This document shows, piece by piece, positions 62,838-64,000 of a stretch of 64,000 nt of DNA (its first letter is position 1; every line of letters starts with the position of its first letter). The notes beneath the pieces are model-generated. The model was not told the DNA's origin. It saw only the letters and a list, made by a program, of their open reading frames with translations, and searched no databases. The position numbers and the translations under genes were made by a program. Source of the stretch: Ruminococcus sp. HUN007 (GTDB lineage: Bacteria; Bacillota; Clostridia; Oscillospirales; Ruminococcaceae); the NCBI RefSeq assembly GCF_000712055.1, contig NZ_JOOA01000002.1, positions 2,826,001-2,890,000 on the forward strand, read 5' to 3'.

Positions 62838-63803
62838 ATGAACAGTCAGTTCGAAAACATAGACGAAGTAAAGGCGGCTCTGAAAAAGATAATAGAAGAG
62901 AACGGAGTCGAGTTGTTCAGGGACACAAAAAGATTTACCGGAATTCTTAATGATTATATGCCTGATCTTGAGAAAGAAAGACGTCTTATTAAGAATGTTA
63001 TCAACAACAACGTTATTACACAGATGCTCGATGAGCCTGATCAGAAACTTTCCATCGTTAAGGCAAGAGAGTACATGCTGAATGATATGTTTCTCTCTGC
63101 TTATGCCACAGAATTTGTTCTTGACTGCTTTACCCACATGTTTGGTTGGCCGTTTACTCCTGAGATCAAAATGGAACCGGAACCGGTACCTGTCGCAGCG
63201 CCTTCAAGACAGGAAAAATCAGTCGGCGGAAGAGATGACAAGGATGAGACTCAGATCAAGCAGAAGCCATTCAGACCTTTTGATGCTATCAAGTACAAAA
63301 TTTTCCCTAATGTCAAGATCCCGGAAGGCTATACAGTGATCAACAGCTTTGCTTTTGACGGATATGGTTTTCTGAAAACAATAAGGATCCCTTCAACCTG
63401 CAGGGTCATCGGTGAATACGCATTCTCAGAATGCAAAAAGCTTCGTGCAGTTACACTTCCTGATACACTCAGGGTAATTCAGAAGGGTGCATTCAGTTCA
63501 TGCAGCTCACTTGAAAGGATCGAGCTTCCGTGGGGCATAACAGCAATTGAGGAAGATACATTCTCATTCTGTTCAAACCTTGAGGACATCGTTATTCCGT
63601 CAAGCGTTTCAAGCATCGGCGATGCAGCTTTTCAGGGATGCGAAACACTCCGTGATGTAGTACTTCCGGAAACGATCAAGTTTATAGGCAGCAACGTGTT
63701 TGCTTTCTGCCCGGCTATCACTATTCAGTGCCGCGAGAACTCATACGTACACAAGTTCTGCATGACAAACGGAATTCATTTTGAATTTATAAGGAAACAC
63801 TGA
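62838..63803 (+). CDS. BspA-type leucine-rich-repeat protein with helical N-domain
   Basis: 321 residues; AGGGAGG precedes the ATG. There is no signal peptide, so it should be cytosolic. Residues 1-105 form a charged helical domain (VKAALKKIIEENGVELFRDT, LNDYMPDLEKERRLIKNVI) that resembles N-terminal domains shared by signalling proteins in Ruminococcus. A linker (about 110-150) leads to about five BspA/LRR_5 repeats (AFSECKKLRAVTLPDTLRVI, AFSSCSSLERIELPWGITAI). The next gene begins like a protein kinase. A partner-recognition role is inferred only. Confidence 0.82.
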   Translation: MNSQFENIDEVKAALKKIIEENGVELFRDTKRFTGILNDYMPDLEKERRLIKNVINNNVITQMLDEPDQKLSIVKAREYMLNDMFLSAYATEFVLDCFTHMFGWPFTPEIKMEPEPVPVAAPSRQEKSVGGRDDKDETQIKQKPFRPFDAIKYKIFPNVKIPEGYTVINSFAFDGYGFLKTIRIPSTCRVIGEYAFSECKKLRAVTLPDTLRVIQKGAFSSCSSLERIELPWGITAIEEDTFSFCSNLEDIVIPSSVSSIGDAAFQGCETLRDVVLPETIKFIGSNVFAFCPAITIQCRENSYVHKFCMTNGIHFEFIRKH

Positions 63804-63912
63804 TCTGCTGACGGAGTGATCCGGAGCCGGTTCCGGTTCTCCGCACTGATCTGCAGCAAAACAGCGGTTCCATGAGAAAACAATAAAAATTAAAGTAAGG
63901 GAATGATAGAAA

Positions 63913-64000
63913 ATGGTAGAATTTAAGCCAGGTCAGACTATTCCTATGGAATACGGCGGTGAGTTAAAAGTTATAAGTACTCTTGGCCGCGGCGGACAGG
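63913..64000 (+). CDS. N-terminus of a protein kinase-like gene (cut by window end)
   Basis: Only 29 codons are visible: VEFKPGQTIPMEYGGELKV, then ISTLGRGGQ. The last part looks like the first strand and glycine-rich loop (LGxGGxGxV) of a Ser/Thr protein kinase. TAAGGG lies about 11 nt before the ATG. It follows the leucine-rich-repeat gene on the same strand, 109 nt away. Confidence 0.55.
   Translation, partial: MVEFKPGQTIPMEYGGELKVISTLGRGGQ

Overview
The window reads as a chromosome segment from an anaerobic Gram-positive of the Clostridia, most likely a Ruminococcus-like member of the Oscillospiraceae. Reasons: strong Shine-Dalgarno sites, TTGACA/TATAAT promoters with 17-18 nt spacers, many TTG/GTG starts, an ATT-started infC behind an attenuated leader, a type I dockerin protein (cellulosome-type enzymology) and a Firmicutes flagellar operon. 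This assignment is inference from gene content; no 16S gene is present.

Layout. 1-2 kb: an accessory edge with a gene tail, a 41-residue ORF, a small minus-strand protein with an internal duplication, and a secreted dockerin protein. 2-5 kb: membrane protein, YihY/BrkB protein, flavodoxin. 4.8-6.2 kb: infC-rpmI-rplT with an attenuator leader. 6.3-18.2 kb: housekeeping run (SpoU methyltransferase, dprA, topA, trmFO, plsX, rnc, frameshifted radical SAM gene, smc). 18.2-21.7 kb: a small island between smc and ftsY (75-aa protein, zinc-ribbon protein, lipoprotein, AAA-ATPase/PD-(D/E)XK protein). 21.8-29.9 kb: ftsY with an unusual C-terminal acidic tail, rdgB, yhbY, nadD, yqeK, an LCP protein, rsfS, leuS, rpsU.

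30.1-56.1 kb is one long same-strand flagellar locus: flgB-flgC-fliE-fliF-fliH-fliI-fliJ-fliK-flgD-(operon protein)-flgE-flbD-motA-motB-fliN-fliO-fliP-fliQ-fliR-flhB-flhA-fliA-two flgF/G-type rod genes, a FliK-like protein paired with an FlhB C-domain protein, and a PilZ gene. It encodes rod, hook, MS ring, export gate, ATPase complex, stator and a sigma-28-type factor. fliG, fliL, fliM, cheY, flhF and flhG are not here, although their usual slots are closed up neatly. fliK carries ten nearly identical 54-bp repeats, and the core of flgE differs in codon use from its ends.

56.3-61.8 kb: a pseudouridine synthase, a three-gene biotin carboxyltransferase operon (12S-like, 1.3S biotin carrier, 5S-like) with a 17-bp palindrome at its promoter, a frameshifted metA and a small membrane protein. 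61.9-64 kb: a DUF2752 protein, tRNA-Arg(CCG), a BspA-type leucine-rich-repeat protein and the first codons of a protein kinase-like gene.

Three otherwise intact genes (radical SAM, motB, metA) are each broken by what looks like one extra base in a homopolymer. That pattern fits assembly indels at least as well as real mutations. The most promising unusual observations are the C-terminal FtsY tail, the C-ring-less flagellar operon with its repeat-expanded FliK, the FliK-like/FlhB-C pair, and the transcarboxylase-type operon with its candidate operator.
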